64,000 bases of DNA from Eggerthia catenaformis OT 569 = DSM 20559 (GTDB taxonomy: Bacteria; Bacillota_I; Bacilli_A; Erysipelotrichales; Coprobacillaceae). Location: the NCBI RefSeq assembly GCF_000340375.1, contig NZ_KB446646.1, positions 442,877-506,876 on the forward strand, written 5' to 3'. The translations under genes and the position numbers were made by a program. Below, piece after piece: positions 43,477-53,444 of the stretch (its first letter is position 1; each line of letters opens with the position of its first letter). The notes beneath the pieces are model-generated. The model saw only the letters and a list, made by a program, of their open reading frames with translations. It was not told the DNA's origin and did no database searches.

Positions 43477-45972
43477 ATGTCAAAAAAAGAAAAGTATTCT
43501 CCAATGATGGAAAAATATCTTGAATTAAAAAAAGAGTATCAGGATGCTTTTTTATTTTATCGTTTAGGAGATTTTTATGAAATGTTCTTTGATGATGCTA
43601 TTAAAGGATCTAAAATTTTATCATTAGCTTTAACCGGTAAGAATGCCGGTGTTAAAGAAAGAGTTCCGATGTGCGGTATTCCTTATCATGCAGCAGAAAG
43701 CTATGTTGAGACATTAATCAAGCAAGGCTATAAAGTAGCCATTGCTGAACAGCTGACAGATCCAAAAGCTTCTAAAGGATTGGTTGAACGCGGTGTTGTG
43801 CAGGTGGTAACACCGGGTACTTTTATGGATTTTCATATCAATGAGAATAGTAATCATTTTATTGGTGCTTTAAATATCTTTGATTTTGCCTATACACTGG
43901 CTTATGCTGATTTATCTACAGGAGAGTTCTATGTTCTAAATATTGAAAAGAATGAACATACCTTAGCCAATAAGATAGATTCTTTAGGGATTAAGGAAAT
44001 AGTTACAAAAGTTCCTTATTCTTGTGAAGGAGTATTAAATTCTCTTTATGAGCATGAGGAACTGAATGAGGATTATAAAAAATTATTTGATAAAATTACT
44101 GACTTTAAACAAATGAAAACAGCTTCACTATTGTTAAATTATTTATTAGAAACGCAAAAAAGAGAATTGGATCATATGCAGCCAATTGATGAAGTAAAAA
44201 GCGAAGATTATGTTTCTATGGATGGTGCTACTAAGAAATCATTAGAACTTATTAAAGGTGCTAATGGTGAGAAGTATGGCTCATTACTATGGCTTTTGGA
44301 TCATACACATAGTGCTATGGGCGGACGTTTAATGAAGCAATGGATATTGCAACCTCTTTTATCTAAAGAACTGATAGAAAAAAGATTAGATAATGTTGAA
44401 GTATTTGTAGATAATTTTATTGAACGAGAAACCATTCGTGACATGATTAATGATATTTATGATTTAGAGAAGTTATCAGCCAGAATAGCTTTTGGTAATG
44501 TTAATGCGAGAGATCTTAAATGGATCAGTTCTTCCTTAAAGGTCATTCCGGAATTAAAAAATAATTTAAAAGCGTTAAATAATCCTCGCTTAAATAAGCT
44601 GGCATCACAGCTGACAGATTTATCACATTTGACAAAAACTATTGATGAAGCTATTGCTGATAATCCGCCTTTACAGATTAGAGAAGGAAATATTATTAAA
44701 GATGGATATAATAAAGATCTTGATGAATTAAGAAGTATTAAGTCTAATGGTAGAAAATGGATTGCTCAGTTTGAAGCAGATGAAAAAGAGCGTACAGGTA
44801 TCAAAGGATTAAAAGTAGGATATAATAGAGTGTTTGGATATTATATTGAAGTTACAAAATCTTATCTTTCTTTAATTAAAGAAGAATTTGGATATACTCG
44901 TAAACAGTCTTTATCTAATGCGGAAAGATTTGTGACGCCTGAATTAAAAGACATGGAAGATAAGATACTATCTGCTCAAGATCGTATTATTTCTTTAGAA
45001 TATGAGATATTTGGTCAGATCAGACATTATATCAGAAAGGATGTTCATTTGATTCAGGATGCTGCAAAAGCAGTAGCTAAAGCAGATGTTTATACAACAC
45101 TTGCTTTTCTGGCATCAAAGAATAATTATGTCAGACCATTATTTAATCAGAGTCATCAGATGCTTATAGAAGAAGGAAGACATCCGGTAATAGAAGAGGT
45201 TATAGGACATCAGAATTATATTTCTAATGATATTAAGATGAATGAGGAGCATGAGATATTACTGATTACCGGGCCAAATATGGGCGGTAAATCAACTTTT
45301 ATGAGACAGGTTACTTTAACTGTTATTATGGCTCAAATGGGATCATTTGTTCCGGCAAGAAGAGCATCTCTTCCATTATTTGATCAGATATTTACTCGTA
45401 TAGGTGCCAGTGATGATCTTATTTCAGGACAATCAACATTTATGGTAGAGATGATGGAAGCAAATAATGCTTTAAGGTATGCTACTAAAGATAGTTTGAT
45501 TATTTTTGATGAAATAGGTCGTGGAACAGCAACTTTTGATGGAATGGCTTTAGCTCAAGGAATTTTAGAATATATAGCTCAGCACATCCATGCAATGACT
45601 TTATTTTCCACTCATTATCATGAATTGACTTATATGAATGAAAATCTAGGTATTTCTAATGTTCACGCCTGTGCTGATGTTAGCGGTGAGACTATTACTT
45701 TTCTTTACAAGATTAAAGAAGGAGCAAGTACTCAAAGCTATGGTATTAATGTGGCTAAGCTTGCTCATCTGCCAAGTGATGTTATATCACGTGCACAAGT
45801 GATATTAAGTTCATTAGAAGATAACAATATTGAAAAAACATTAAGTAATACAGATAAGGTTTATATCAGACAGGAAAGTGAAGTAGAAAAAGCTCTTTCC
45901 AGAATAAATCCGATGGCTTTATCTCCTTTAGATGCATTATCAGCATTAATAGAACTCAAAAAATTATTATAG
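43477..45972 (+). CDS. mutS: DNA mismatch repair protein MutS
   Basis: Recognises mismatches and recruits MutL. The protein is 831 residues, slightly shorter than the usual 850-860. The mismatch-recognition domain has the 'FYRLGDFYEMF' (F-x-E) motif near residue 28-38. 'GPNMGGKST' is Walker A near residue 600, 'IIFDEIGRGTATFDG' is Walker B/signature, and 'LFSTHYHELT' follows. The C-terminal helix-turn-helix is present but the last tetramerising part is short. It is followed 11 bases later by mutL. Confidence 0.97.
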   Translation: MSKKEKYSPMMEKYLELKKEYQDAFLFYRLGDFYEMFFDDAIKGSKILSLALTGKNAGVKERVPMCGIPYHAAESYVETLIKQGYKVAIAEQLTDPKASKGLVERGVVQVVTPGTFMDFHINENSNHFIGALNIFDFAYTLAYADLSTGEFYVLNIEKNEHTLANKIDSLGIKEIVTKVPYSCEGVLNSLYEHEELNEDYKKLFDKITDFKQMKTASLLLNYLLETQKRELDHMQPIDEVKSEDYVSMDGATKKSLELIKGANGEKYGSLLWLLDHTHSAMGGRLMKQWILQPLLSKELIEKRLDNVEVFVDNFIERETIRDMINDIYDLEKLSARIAFGNVNARDLKWISSSLKVIPELKNNLKALNNPRLNKLASQLTDLSHLTKTIDEAIADNPPLQIREGNIIKDGYNKDLDELRSIKSNGRKWIAQFEADEKERTGIKGLKVGYNRVFGYYIEVTKSYLSLIKEEFGYTRKQSLSNAERFVTPELKDMEDKILSAQDRIISLEYEIFGQIRHYIRKDVHLIQDAAKAVAKADVYTTLAFLASKNNYVRPLFNQSHQMLIEEGRHPVIEEVIGHQNYISNDIKMNEEHEILLITGPNMGGKSTFMRQVTLTVIMAQMGSFVPARRASLPLFDQIFTRIGASDDLISGQSTFMVEMMEANNALRYATKDSLIIFDEIGRGTATFDGMALAQGILEYIAQHIHAMTLFSTHYHELTYMNENLGISNVHACADVSGETITFLYKIKEGASTQSYGINVAKLAHLPSDVISRAQVILSSLEDNNIEKTLSNTDKVYIRQESEVEKALSRINPMALSPLDALSALIELKKLL

Positions 45973-45983
45973 GAGGAAACGGT

Positions 45984-47714
45984 ATGAAGATTCATCAACT
46001 AGATGAAATGACAGCAAATAAAATAGCGGCCGGAGAAGTTATTGAAAGACCTGCAAATGTAGTTAAAGAACTTGTTGAAAATAGTATAGATGCATCTTCA
46101 ACAGTTATTTCTATTCTTGTGAATGAAGGTGGAATGGAGAGAATAAGGGTTATTGATAATGGAGAGGGGATGTCTCATCAGGATGCCTTAATGTGTTTTT
46201 CACGTCATGCAACAAGTAAAATAATGGATGATCATGATCTTTTTAATATCACAACTTTAGGGTTTAGAGGAGAGGCTATACCTTCTATTGCAGCTATTTC
46301 ACATTTTACTTTACAGACAAATAATGGTGAAGAATCTTCTAGAATTGTTTATGAGTTTGGAAAAAGAAAAGAAGCAGTATTTATGCCTTTTAGTAAGGGA
46401 ACCGGTATAAGTGTAGAAAAGATTTTTCAGAATGTTCCGGCTAGATTAAAGTATATGAAAAGCGTAAATGCTGAATTTGCAGCTATTTACAATTATGTAG
46501 AAAAACTGGCTCTTTCACATCCGGAAGTTTCTTTTTCATTATTTCATAATGATAGACAGATTTTTAAAACTAATGGCAGCGGAAATCTTTTAGAGGTTAT
46601 TTCTTCAATATATGGATTATCTGTTGCGAAAGATATGATTTTTATGGATCAAAGTAATGATGAATTTCATATATATGGATATCTTTCCCCTTTTTCTATT
46701 TCACGTTCTTCAAAGAATCATATAATCACATTAGTCAATGGACGTTATGTAAAAAATATGATGGCTATTCATACAATTGATGATGTATATCGTCAGTATC
46801 TAATGGATAGGAGATATCCTATTGTAGTAGTAAATATTGATGTAGATCCTTATCTGATAGATGTTAATGTTCATCCGGCAAAGCTGGAAGTACGTTTTTC
46901 CAAAGAGGATAGTCTTAAAGAATTAATAATATCTTCAATAGAAAATGTTTTTATAAAGAAAGAGGAGCCTCATGATGAGCCTGCTCAGGCAGAAGTTTTT
47001 AAACCGGATTTTACAAATGAAATAGAATTGATAGAACCTGAATATAGACAGACAGATATGAATATTAATCAGATGATTGCAGAGTCTAAAGAGAGTTATT
47101 CTGATAAAGAAACAAAACTTATAAAGCCTATTAAAGAAAAGCTTTATGTTTCTTCGCAGATTCATGGACAATATATAGTGGCCTATAATGAAAAAGGAAT
47201 GTATCTGATTTCACAGAAAAAAGCTATGATGAGAATATTATATGAAAAGTACCGTGATCATTATTCTAATAATGAAAGAATTATGCAGCCTTTACTGGTA
47301 CCTATTATTTTAGAATACTCAAAGAGTGAATATTTATTAATAGAGGAGCATAAGGATCTTTTAGCATCTGTGGGTATTATTTTAGAAGCAGTAGGTCCTC
47401 ATCAATATGCAGTTAGAGAAATGCCTTTATGGATGGATCATATTGATGAGAAGCTATTTATAGAAGAGATGATTGAACAGGTTCTTCACAATCATCAGAT
47501 AGATATTATACAAATGCTGGATAAGGCAATTCTTGCACTTGTTAGAAGAGACACACTTTTAAAGGAGAACTATCTGACTCATCAGGAGATGCAGTCATTA
47601 TGTGATGATCTGATGAGATGTGATCATCCTTTTATTGATCCTCAGGGCGGTATGACTGTCATATATTACAGTATGAAAGATTTAGATCAGTTATTTAAGA
47701 AGGTAGATGAATGA
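45984..47714 (+). CDS. mutL: DNA mismatch repair protein MutL, endonuclease motifs degenerate
   Basis: Coordinates mismatch repair downstream of MutS. The protein is 576 residues. The N-terminal GHL ATPase is intact: 'ELVENSIDA', 'DNGEGM', 'GFRGEAIPSI' and 'DVNVHPAKLEVRFS'. In the C-terminal dimerisation/endonuclease domain the metal motif DQHA-x2-E-x4-E reads 'ISQKKAMMRILYEK' near residue 410, and the usual CPHGRP reads 'DPQGGM' at 552-557. The ACR element is also not visible. The nicking activity of Bacillus-type MutL may therefore be lost. Overlap with miaA by four bases shows one operon. Confidence 0.94.
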   Translation: MKIHQLDEMTANKIAAGEVIERPANVVKELVENSIDASSTVISILVNEGGMERIRVIDNGEGMSHQDALMCFSRHATSKIMDDHDLFNITTLGFRGEAIPSIAAISHFTLQTNNGEESSRIVYEFGKRKEAVFMPFSKGTGISVEKIFQNVPARLKYMKSVNAEFAAIYNYVEKLALSHPEVSFSLFHNDRQIFKTNGSGNLLEVISSIYGLSVAKDMIFMDQSNDEFHIYGYLSPFSISRSSKNHIITLVNGRYVKNMMAIHTIDDVYRQYLMDRRYPIVVVNIDVDPYLIDVNVHPAKLEVRFSKEDSLKELIISSIENVFIKKEEPHDEPAQAEVFKPDFTNEIELIEPEYRQTDMNINQMIAESKESYSDKETKLIKPIKEKLYVSSQIHGQYIVAYNEKGMYLISQKKAMMRILYEKYRDHYSNNERIMQPLLVPIILEYSKSEYLLIEEHKDLLASVGIILEAVGPHQYAVREMPLWMDHIDEKLFIEEMIEQVLHNHQIDIIQMLDKAILALVRRDTLLKENYLTHQEMQSLCDDLMRCDHPFIDPQGGMTVIYYSMKDLDQLFKKVDE

Positions 47715-48616
47715 AAAAGGTAATTGTGATAGTAGGACCTACCGCTGTAGGTAAAACAAAGATGGGAGTCAGGCTGGCTCAGAAATATAATGGTGAAGTT
47801 ATTAGCGGTGATTCTATGCAGATTTATAAGAGAATGAATATTGGAACTGCCAAGGTAACTAAAGAAGAGATGGAAGGTATTGTTCATCATTGTATTGATA
47901 TGAAAGAACCTAATGAAACATATAGTGTTTCTCAGTTTCAAAAAACAGTCAGAGATTTAATTGATGATATTATTTCAAGAAATAAAGTACCTATTATTGT
48001 AGGGGGAACAGGACTATATATCAAAGCTGTTTTGTATGACTATCATTTTGATCAAAGTAAAAGATTTTTTGATAAAGATAAATATAAAGATTATACAAAT
48101 CATCAGCTTTATGATTATCTAAAGATAATAGATCCTATTTCAGCAAAAACAATTCATATAAATAATCGCAGACGTATTTTAAGAGCTATTGAAATTTATG
48201 AAACAACAGGTATTAAAAAAAGTGAGAATGAAGAAAAACAATCTCACCAGATGATTTATGATGCTTATCTTTTAGGTTTAAGTATCCATAGAGAATTACT
48301 TTATAAGAGAATCAATCAGCGTGTTGATCAAATGTTTTTATTGGGATTAAAAGAAGAAGTTGATTATTTAATAAGCAGAGGATGTACAAAAGATCTACAG
48401 TCAATGAGAGCTATCGGTTATAAAGAATGGTTTACAGATGATAATTTAGAAACAATTAAAGAAAAGATTAAGATTCATTCTCGTCAGTATGCTAAAAGAC
48501 AGTATACATGGTTTAATAATCAGATGCCTGTAAAATGGTATATGATCGATGAAAAAGGTTTTGAAGATAGCTTAGAAGATATAGAAAGAGATGTTAATGA
48601 ATGGATGGAATTGTAA
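47711..48616 (+). CDS. miaA: tRNA dimethylallyltransferase MiaA
   Basis: Adds the dimethylallyl group to A37 of UNN-reading tRNAs, the substrate of MiaB. The protein is 301 residues. The P-loop is 'GPTAVGKTKMG', 'SGDSMQIYKRMNIGTAK' is the substrate-binding motif, 'GGTGLYIKAVLYD' and the tRNA-contact 'QYAKRQYTWF' follow. It overlaps mutL by four bases, and the mutS-mutL-miaA order is found across Firmicutes. Its end overlaps the next gene by 16 bases. Confidence 0.96.
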   Translation: MKKVIVIVGPTAVGKTKMGVRLAQKYNGEVISGDSMQIYKRMNIGTAKVTKEEMEGIVHHCIDMKEPNETYSVSQFQKTVRDLIDDIISRNKVPIIVGGTGLYIKAVLYDYHFDQSKRFFDKDKYKDYTNHQLYDYLKIIDPISAKTIHINNRRRILRAIEIYETTGIKKSENEEKQSHQMIYDAYLLGLSIHRELLYKRINQRVDQMFLLGLKEEVDYLISRGCTKDLQSMRAIGYKEWFTDDNLETIKEKIKIHSRQYAKRQYTWFNNQMPVKWYMIDEKGFEDSLEDIERDVNEWMEL

Positions 48617-48942
48617 ATATTATTATGATAGCTGTGGGCTTATATTTACTGTATACCAGCAGGCAGTTGATTATTAAACAGAATTTAAGAGCTTTTTATA
48701 CTAAGGAAGCTATTGAAAAAATAAATCCTGAGTATTATAAAGAATTTGCTTATGATCTGGGAAAAGCATTAATAATACTGGGAAGTACTTTATTTATTTG
48801 TGCATTATTATTCTTTTTAGAGAATGTCATAAAGAATAAAGTTTTTTTCTGGATTATTCAGCTTTTATTATATACAGGGATGTTCAGCAGTTTTTATTTA
48901 ATCTATAAAGCTAATAAGAAATATGAAAGGAAGTCTTTATGA
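48601..48942 (+). CDS. Small three-helix membrane protein, unknown
   Basis: A 113-residue protein with three hydrophobic segments: 'IVNIIMIAVGLYLLYT', 'LGKALIILGSTLFICALLFF' and 'FFWIIQLLLYTGMFSSFYLIY'. The loop between the first and second is charged ('FYTKEAIEKINPEYYKEFAYD'). It overlaps the miaA end by 16 bases and dtd by four, so it is translated with them. It has no family I recognise and no cysteine or signal motif. The position between miaA and dtd suggests only a coupling to tRNA-modification expression. Confidence 0.55.
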   Translation: MDGIVNIIMIAVGLYLLYTSRQLIIKQNLRAFYTKEAIEKINPEYYKEFAYDLGKALIILGSTLFICALLFFLENVIKNKVFFWIIQLLLYTGMFSSFYLIYKANKKYERKSL

Positions 48943-49388
48943 AAGCAATTATTCAGAAGGTGAAATATGCGAATGTAGTCATTGAAGGAGAAGTAAAAGG
49001 AGCTATTGATCAGGGATATATGATTTTAGTGGGATTTAAAAATGAAGATAACCATGAGATTATTGAAAAGATGTGTGATAAGATTATACATTTAAGAATC
49101 AATGAAGATGATCAGGGCAAAATGAATCGTTCTTTATTAGATACTCAAGGGGCTATTCTATCTATTTCTCAGTTTACTTTATATGCACAAGCAAAAAAAG
49201 GCAGACGTCCTAGTTTTATTGAAGCTGCTAAACCTGAAATCTCATCCCCTCTTTATGATGATTTTAATCAGACATTGAGAGGTAAAGGAATTCATGTAGA
49301 AACAGGAATATTTGGTGCGGATATGAAGATTCGTTTATTAAATGATGGGCCGGTTACGATTATTCTTGATAGTGATGAGCTTTTTTAA
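48939..49388 (+). CDS. dtd: D-aminoacyl-tRNA deacylase
   Basis: Removes D-amino acids mischarged to tRNA. The protein is 149 residues, the standard length. The catalytic motif 'SQFTLYA' and the cross-subunit 'NDGPVTIILDS' (GPVT) are both present. 'KKGRRPSF' precedes 'AKPEIS', typical of bacterial Dtd. It ends the mutS-mutL-miaA-unknown-dtd operon. No clear terminator follows; a decayed HAD gene converges on its 3' end. Confidence 0.95.
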   Translation: MKAIIQKVKYANVVIEGEVKGAIDQGYMILVGFKNEDNHEIIEKMCDKIIHLRINEDDQGKMNRSLLDTQGAILSISQFTLYAQAKKGRRPSFIEAAKPEISSPLYDDFNQTLRGKGIHVETGIFGADMKIRLLNDGPVTIILDSDELF

Positions 49389-50141
49389 TAATTAAAATGA
49401 TATCTGGAAGTAAAGATATTATTTTAAGAACACCATCATGATTATTGTCATCAGTTTCTCTGAGGGCAATTTTTTTAATGTTTTTATCAGCATTTTTCAT
49501 GGCATAAGAATATTTTACATTTTTTAAAAGAGTTTTATCATTCACAGCATCATCAAAAGCAATACATTCATCAGGTGTAATAGATAATTGTTTTTTTCTG
49601 ATAATCCATCCACTTATTACCGGCAGTAACCAAACTGATTCCTTCAGGCATATTTTTGTTGAGAGATGAAGCATAATTTCTTATTTCAGATTTTGGATCA
49701 TAAATAGATATTTTAAGAATATCATCATCAATATGATTGTAATGATCTTCAAAGATAATATTACGATAGTATTTTAAGACAGTAGCCGTATAGGCTATGT
49801 CTTTTTTTAGCATATGAACACCATTGATATCGGAAAGAATAATTAAGAGTTCATTCGCTGCTTCTAATTTTTTAAAATATTATTAATATCTTGAGGATTC
49901 ATTGTAAAGTAAGAAGATGAGCACCTATAGAAATATAGGCTCCATTATCGGCAATAAAATAGATATTCTCACTCATGGGAATAAACTGATGATAAAGTCT
50001 TAAGAATTGATTTCCTGAAGCAATCACAAATTTTATATCAGCAGCCTGTATTTTATAAAACAGATTAATAAAACATTTATTAAATGTACCTTCTTTATTT
50101 AAAAAAGTGCCATCCATATCCGTTGCGATCAATTTAATCAT
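49360..50141 (-). pseudogene. Decayed Cof-type HAD hydrolase gene
   Basis: Three separate minus-strand fragments in different frames make up one HAD-IIB (Cof-like) hydrolase. The first (from ATG 50141, after GGAAGGAG) has 'IKLIATDMDGTFLNKEGTF', 'VIASGNQ' and 'FIADNGA', then stops at 49899. A second runs with 'ISIYDPKSEIRNYASSLN' and 'LVTAGNKWMDY'. The third has 'ITPDECIAFDDAVNDKTLL' and 'AMKNADKNIKKIALRETDDNNHDGVL'. Frameshifts near 49880 and 49600 and an apparent loss of about 20 residues after 'WMDY' separate them, and family 'AFGD' reads 'AFDD'. It is unlikely to make a working enzyme. Confidence 0.8.
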
Positions 50142-50189
50142 ATAAGTCATCTCCTTCCGTTTTATAGAATTATAATATATCAGAATGTA

Positions 50190-50217
50190 TAAAAAAGTCG
50201 TATCATCTGATACGACT
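50190..50217 (-). terminator. Terminator of the MarR-oxidoreductase-transporter operon
   Basis: A ten-base AGTCGTATCA/TGATACGACT inverted repeat is followed on the minus strand by a T run, just below the transporter stop at 50231. Confidence 0.85.
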
Positions 50218-50230
50218 ATGACTAAAATAT

Positions 50231-51760
50231 TTATTTTTTATTTGATGAAATATATCCATGTTTAATTAGAAATTCACGTGCAACAGATATTGCAGGCTTA
50301 CCCTTTATACCTGTCTGATAGTTCATTTGGCTCATTTGTGCTTCTGTAATTTGTCCGGATAGTTTGTTTAGAATATTTTTTAATTCAGGATATTTCTTTA
50401 GTAATGATTTCTTCATCAGCGGTGCTCCCTGATAAGGAGGAAAGAGCTGCTTATCATCTTTTAATACAACCAGATCATATTTTGTGATTTCGGGATCTGT
50501 TGAATAAGCATCAATAATATGAATATCTCCTGATTGAATAGCCTGATAACGTAAAGAAGGTTCTAAAGTTGCTGTAGTGAGGTGTAGACCATAAAGAGCG
50601 GCTAAACCTTTACCTCCGTCTTGTCGATCATTAAATTCTAAAGTAAAACCGGCTTTTAGCTTTTTTTCTGCTTTCTTTAAGTCAGAAATAGTCTTGAGAT
50701 TATATTGTTTAGCAATCTTACGGGAAACAGCGAGCGCATAGGTATTCTGGTAATACATAGGTTCTAACAAAACCAGATTATCCTGCTTAAGAATACCTGC
50801 TTTTGCAAGGGTATAAACTTCTTTAGGGTTATGGCTTGTTTTCAATTTTTTCTTTAACAGACTTTCAGTAATGGTACCTGTAAATTCAGGATAGATATCA
50901 ATATCTCCTTTTTTTAATGCTTCATAAAGAAACGATGTTTTTCCGAAGTTGGGCTTAACAGTTACTTTTATATCAGTATTTTCTTCAATTAAAAGCTTAT
51001 ACATATTACTTAAGATTTCCGGTTCAGGACCTAACTTACCTGCAATAACTAAATGCTTTTGATTAGATTTAGGAAACCAGGAAGGCAGATAGGAAGCGGT
51101 TATGCCTATGGTTGCGATTAAGAATACAATAACCATGCTTTTAAGCTTGGCTTTTTCCATTTTCTGAAGGATAGTATTGAAACCGATTGCCAAGATAGCT
51201 GATGAAATAGCACCAATCAAGATAAGACTGGAGTTATTCCGATCAATTCCTAATAGAATGAAAGATCCCAGACCGCCTGCACCTATCAAAGCAGCGAGCG
51301 TAGCAGTTCCTATAATCATGACGGCAGATGTTCGAACTCCTGACATAATAACCGGCATAGCAATAGGGATTTCAAATTTTCTTAATCTTTCTTTCTTAGT
51401 CATTCCGAATGCTATACCGGCTTCTTTTAAGTCGGGATCAATTCCGTTTAAGCCGGTTATAGTATTCTGTAAGATAGGAAAAATTGCATATATAATAAGA
51501 GCGGATAATGCCGGCAAGGTTCCTATTCCCATTAAAGGGATAAAGAGACCCAGTAAAGCAAGAGAAGGAATGGTTTGAAAAATGCCGGTTATCTGTAAGA
51601 TTAAATCAGCCAAATGTTTACGATGACTAATTAATACGGCAAGAGGGATAGCAATTATTATAGCGATTAAAAGAGTCAATAAGGATAGCTGAAGATGCTG
51701 TGTTAAGGCAATCAGCCAGTCACCAAAACGATCTTTAAAGGTTAGTATGAGATTATGCAT
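50231..51760 (-). CDS. Osmoprotectant ABC transporter permease fused to substrate-binding domain
   Basis: About 509 residues. The N-terminal permease (residues 1-205) has five to six helices with the coupling '[24 protein letters not shown]' (EAA-like) and '[18 protein letters not shown]'. After a further helix near residue 210-230, a periplasmic-type binding domain starts '[20 protein letters not shown]' and resembles glycine-betaine/choline receptors. This permease-receptor fusion is the OpuF/ChoQ-like type. The annotated frame extends to 51850, but ATG 51760 overlaps the ATPase stop by eight bases and suits the family start. The ligand is inferred from family. Confidence 0.85.
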   Translation of the reverse strand: MHNLILTFKDRFGDWLIALTQHLQLSLLTLLIAIIIAIPLAVLISHRKHLADLILQITGIFQTIPSLALLGLFIPLMGIGTLPALSALIIYAIFPILQNTITGLNGIDPDLKEAGIAFGMTKKERLRKFEIPIAMPVIMSGVRTSAVMIIGTATLAALIGAGGLGSFILLGIDRNNSSLILIGAISSAILAIGFNTILQKMEKAKLKSMVIVFLIATIGITASYLPSWFPKSNQKHLVIAGKLGPEPEILSNMYKLLIEENTDIKVTVKPNFGKTSFLYEALKKGDIDIYPEFTGTITESLLKKKLKTSHNPKEVYTLAKAGILKQDNLVLLEPMYYQNTYALAVSRKIAKQYNLKTISDLKKAEKKLKAGFTLEFNDRQDGGKGLAALYGLHLTTATLEPSLRYQAIQSGDIHIIDAYSTDPEITKYDLVVLKDDKQLFPPYQGAPLMKKSLLKKYPELKNILNKLSGQITEAQMSQMNYQTGIKGKPAISVAREFLIKHGYISSNKK

Positions 51761-52481
51761 GGATATTACCCCCAAATAGACTGGAAACAAAATCTGTAGC
51801 AGGATGATGCAGAATCTGCTCTGTCTGATCAATCTGGATAATTTTTCCATCTTTTAAAACAGCAATCCTGTCTGCTAATTTTAAGGCTTCATCAGTATCA
51901 TGAGTTACAAATACTGTTGTCATTTTTAACTCTTGGTGTAAGGTTTTGGTTAAGTCCTGTAATTGTTTACGAGAAAGAGCATCCAATGCCGAAAATGGTT
52001 CATCCATCAAAAGGATTTTTGGCTGGGCAATGATAGCACGGATAATACCTACACGTTGCTGTTCACCACCGGATAATTGATGGGGATAACGATTTACATA
52101 GTTTTTAGCAGAAAGTCCGACTTTATTCATTAACTCCATCATTTTCTGTTCCTGTTTGCTTTTCTTCCATTTTTTTAATTCAGGAATTAAACAGATATTC
52201 TCAGCAACAGTCATATTTGGGAAAAGAGCAATCTGCTGTAAAACATAACCTGTTTCTAATCGAAGTTGTCTCAAATTATAGTCTTTAAGACACTTACCAT
52301 CTCTGTAGATATTTCCGCTAAGCGGTTCAATGAGTCTGTTAAGCATTTTTAGCATAGTGGTCTTGCCTGATCCTGATGGTCCGACCAAAACTATAAATTC
52401 ACCATCTTTTATTGTCATATTAATAGATTCTAAAACAACTTTGTTATCGTAGCTAAGAGCTACATTTTTATATTCAATCAT
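51753..52481 (-). CDS. Osmoprotectant ABC transporter ATP-binding protein
   Basis: A 242-residue ATPase partnering the fused permease-receptor. It has Walker A 'GPSGSGKTT', Q-loop '[14 protein letters not shown]', signature '[13 protein letters not shown]', Walker B '[12 protein letters not shown]' and switch '[10 protein letters not shown]', all typical of the glycine-betaine/proline family. It ends after '[12 protein letters not shown]' without the tandem CBS domains that sense ionic strength in OpuA/ProV-type ATPases. It starts 12 bases after the oxidoreductase stop and overlaps the permease gene. Confidence 0.88.
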   Translation of the reverse strand: MIEYKNVALSYDNKVVLESINMTIKDGEFIVLVGPSGSGKTTMLKMLNRLIEPLSGNIYRDGKCLKDYNLRQLRLETGYVLQQIALFPNMTVAENICLIPELKKWKKSKQEQKMMELMNKVGLSAKNYVNRYPHQLSGGEQQRVGIIRAIIAQPKILLMDEPFSALDALSRKQLQDLTKTLHQELKMTTVFVTHDTDEALKLADRIAVLKDGKIIQIDQTEQILHHPATDFVSSLFGGNIHA

Positions 52482-52493
52482 ATGCTAAACACC

Positions 52494-53444
52494 TCACAAT
52501 TTCACAATAATTTTTCCAAAAGATTGTCTGCTTTCTAAATAGGCATGGGCCTCTTGAATTTGATCCAATGAAAAAATCTTCTCCGGAGTGATGTCAATAT
52601 GATGTTTTTCAACAAAGTTAATCATTTCCTGAATTCTTTCTTTATTGACGAAACCTGAATGAAAAGCGGTCAGATAAACGCCGCATCCAAGCTGTTCAAT
52701 CGGATCCAAGTTAGGGATGGACCATTGTCCGCCAAGCAGACCGGTTGTACACATAATACCTTGATTATTAAGATGAATCAGATTATCTTCAAAAGCCTTT
52801 GGGCCTATCAGATCAAAAATGCGATCAAATGATTTCTCTGTTTTTAAAGTATTATCTTTATCCAGTATCATTTCATCAAATCCGGCTGATTTTAATAAAT
52901 CTGTTTTATCTGTTTTGCGACTGGTGCCTGCCAGATGAATTTTAGGGAAAGCGGCTTTTATCAATTTCGCAAAAGTAACTCCTACTCCTGATGTTGCACC
53001 ACGGACCAAGACAGTATTCTTTTCTTTGATTTTAAGCTGCTGAAAAGAACTGTAGGCTGTATAGACTGTTTCCGGCAAAGCAATAAGACTTTCTAAAGAT
53101 AAATGTGAACTGACCGGATAGATCTGTTTGTTGGGAAGAAGAACATATTCAGCATAAGAGCCATCAAAATCACGACCCATTTCTCCCATAAATGATAGAA
53201 TCAGCTGTCCTGTTTCTAATTGAGTATTTGTTGTTTGGAGAATCTCTCCTACACACTCAATTCCAAGAATTCTTGGAAATTGAACGGATGGGGATAGTCC
53301 TTGTCTTGTAAATATTTCAGAATGATTAATCCCAAAACCTAATACTTTTACCAGTGTCCATCCTTCTTTGATATTTGGTATGGGTCTATCTTCTAAAGTC
53401 AATACTTCCGGACCGCCCGGTCTATATACGACTGCCGCTTTCAT
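52494..53444 (-). CDS. Zinc-independent medium-chain quinone oxidoreductase-like dehydrogenase
   Basis: A 316-residue MDR-superfamily enzyme. The N-terminal GroES-like domain has 'GFGINHSEIFTRQG' and 'FPRILGIECVGEI'. The Rossmann domain has 'LVRGATSGVGVTFAKLIKAA' (G-x-x-G-x-G variant) for NADPH. Structural and catalytic zinc ligands are missing, placing it with quinone oxidoreductases. It overlaps the MarR gene by four bases and leads into the ABC transporter genes. Substrates may be quinones, aldehydes or enoyl compounds; the regulator context suggests a stress or electrophile response. Confidence 0.85.
   Translation of the reverse strand: MKAAVVYRPGGPEVLTLEDRPIPNIKEGWTLVKVLGFGINHSEIFTRQGLSPSVQFPRILGIECVGEILQTTNTQLETGQLILSFMGEMGRDFDGSYAEYVLLPNKQIYPVSSHLSLESLIALPETVYTAYSSFQQLKIKEKNTVLVRGATSGVGVTFAKLIKAAFPKIHLAGTSRKTDKTDLLKSAGFDEMILDKDNTLKTEKSFDRIFDLIGPKAFEDNLIHLNNQGIMCTTGLLGGQWSIPNLDPIEQLGCGVYLTAFHSGFVNKERIQEMINFVEKHHIDITPEKIFSLDQIQEAHAYLESRQSFGKIIVKL

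Noticed and set aside
51177..51578. A 133-codon plus-strand frame opposite the osmoprotectant permease
   Set aside because: It is an antisense shadow of membrane-helix codons, with no start signal or family resemblance.
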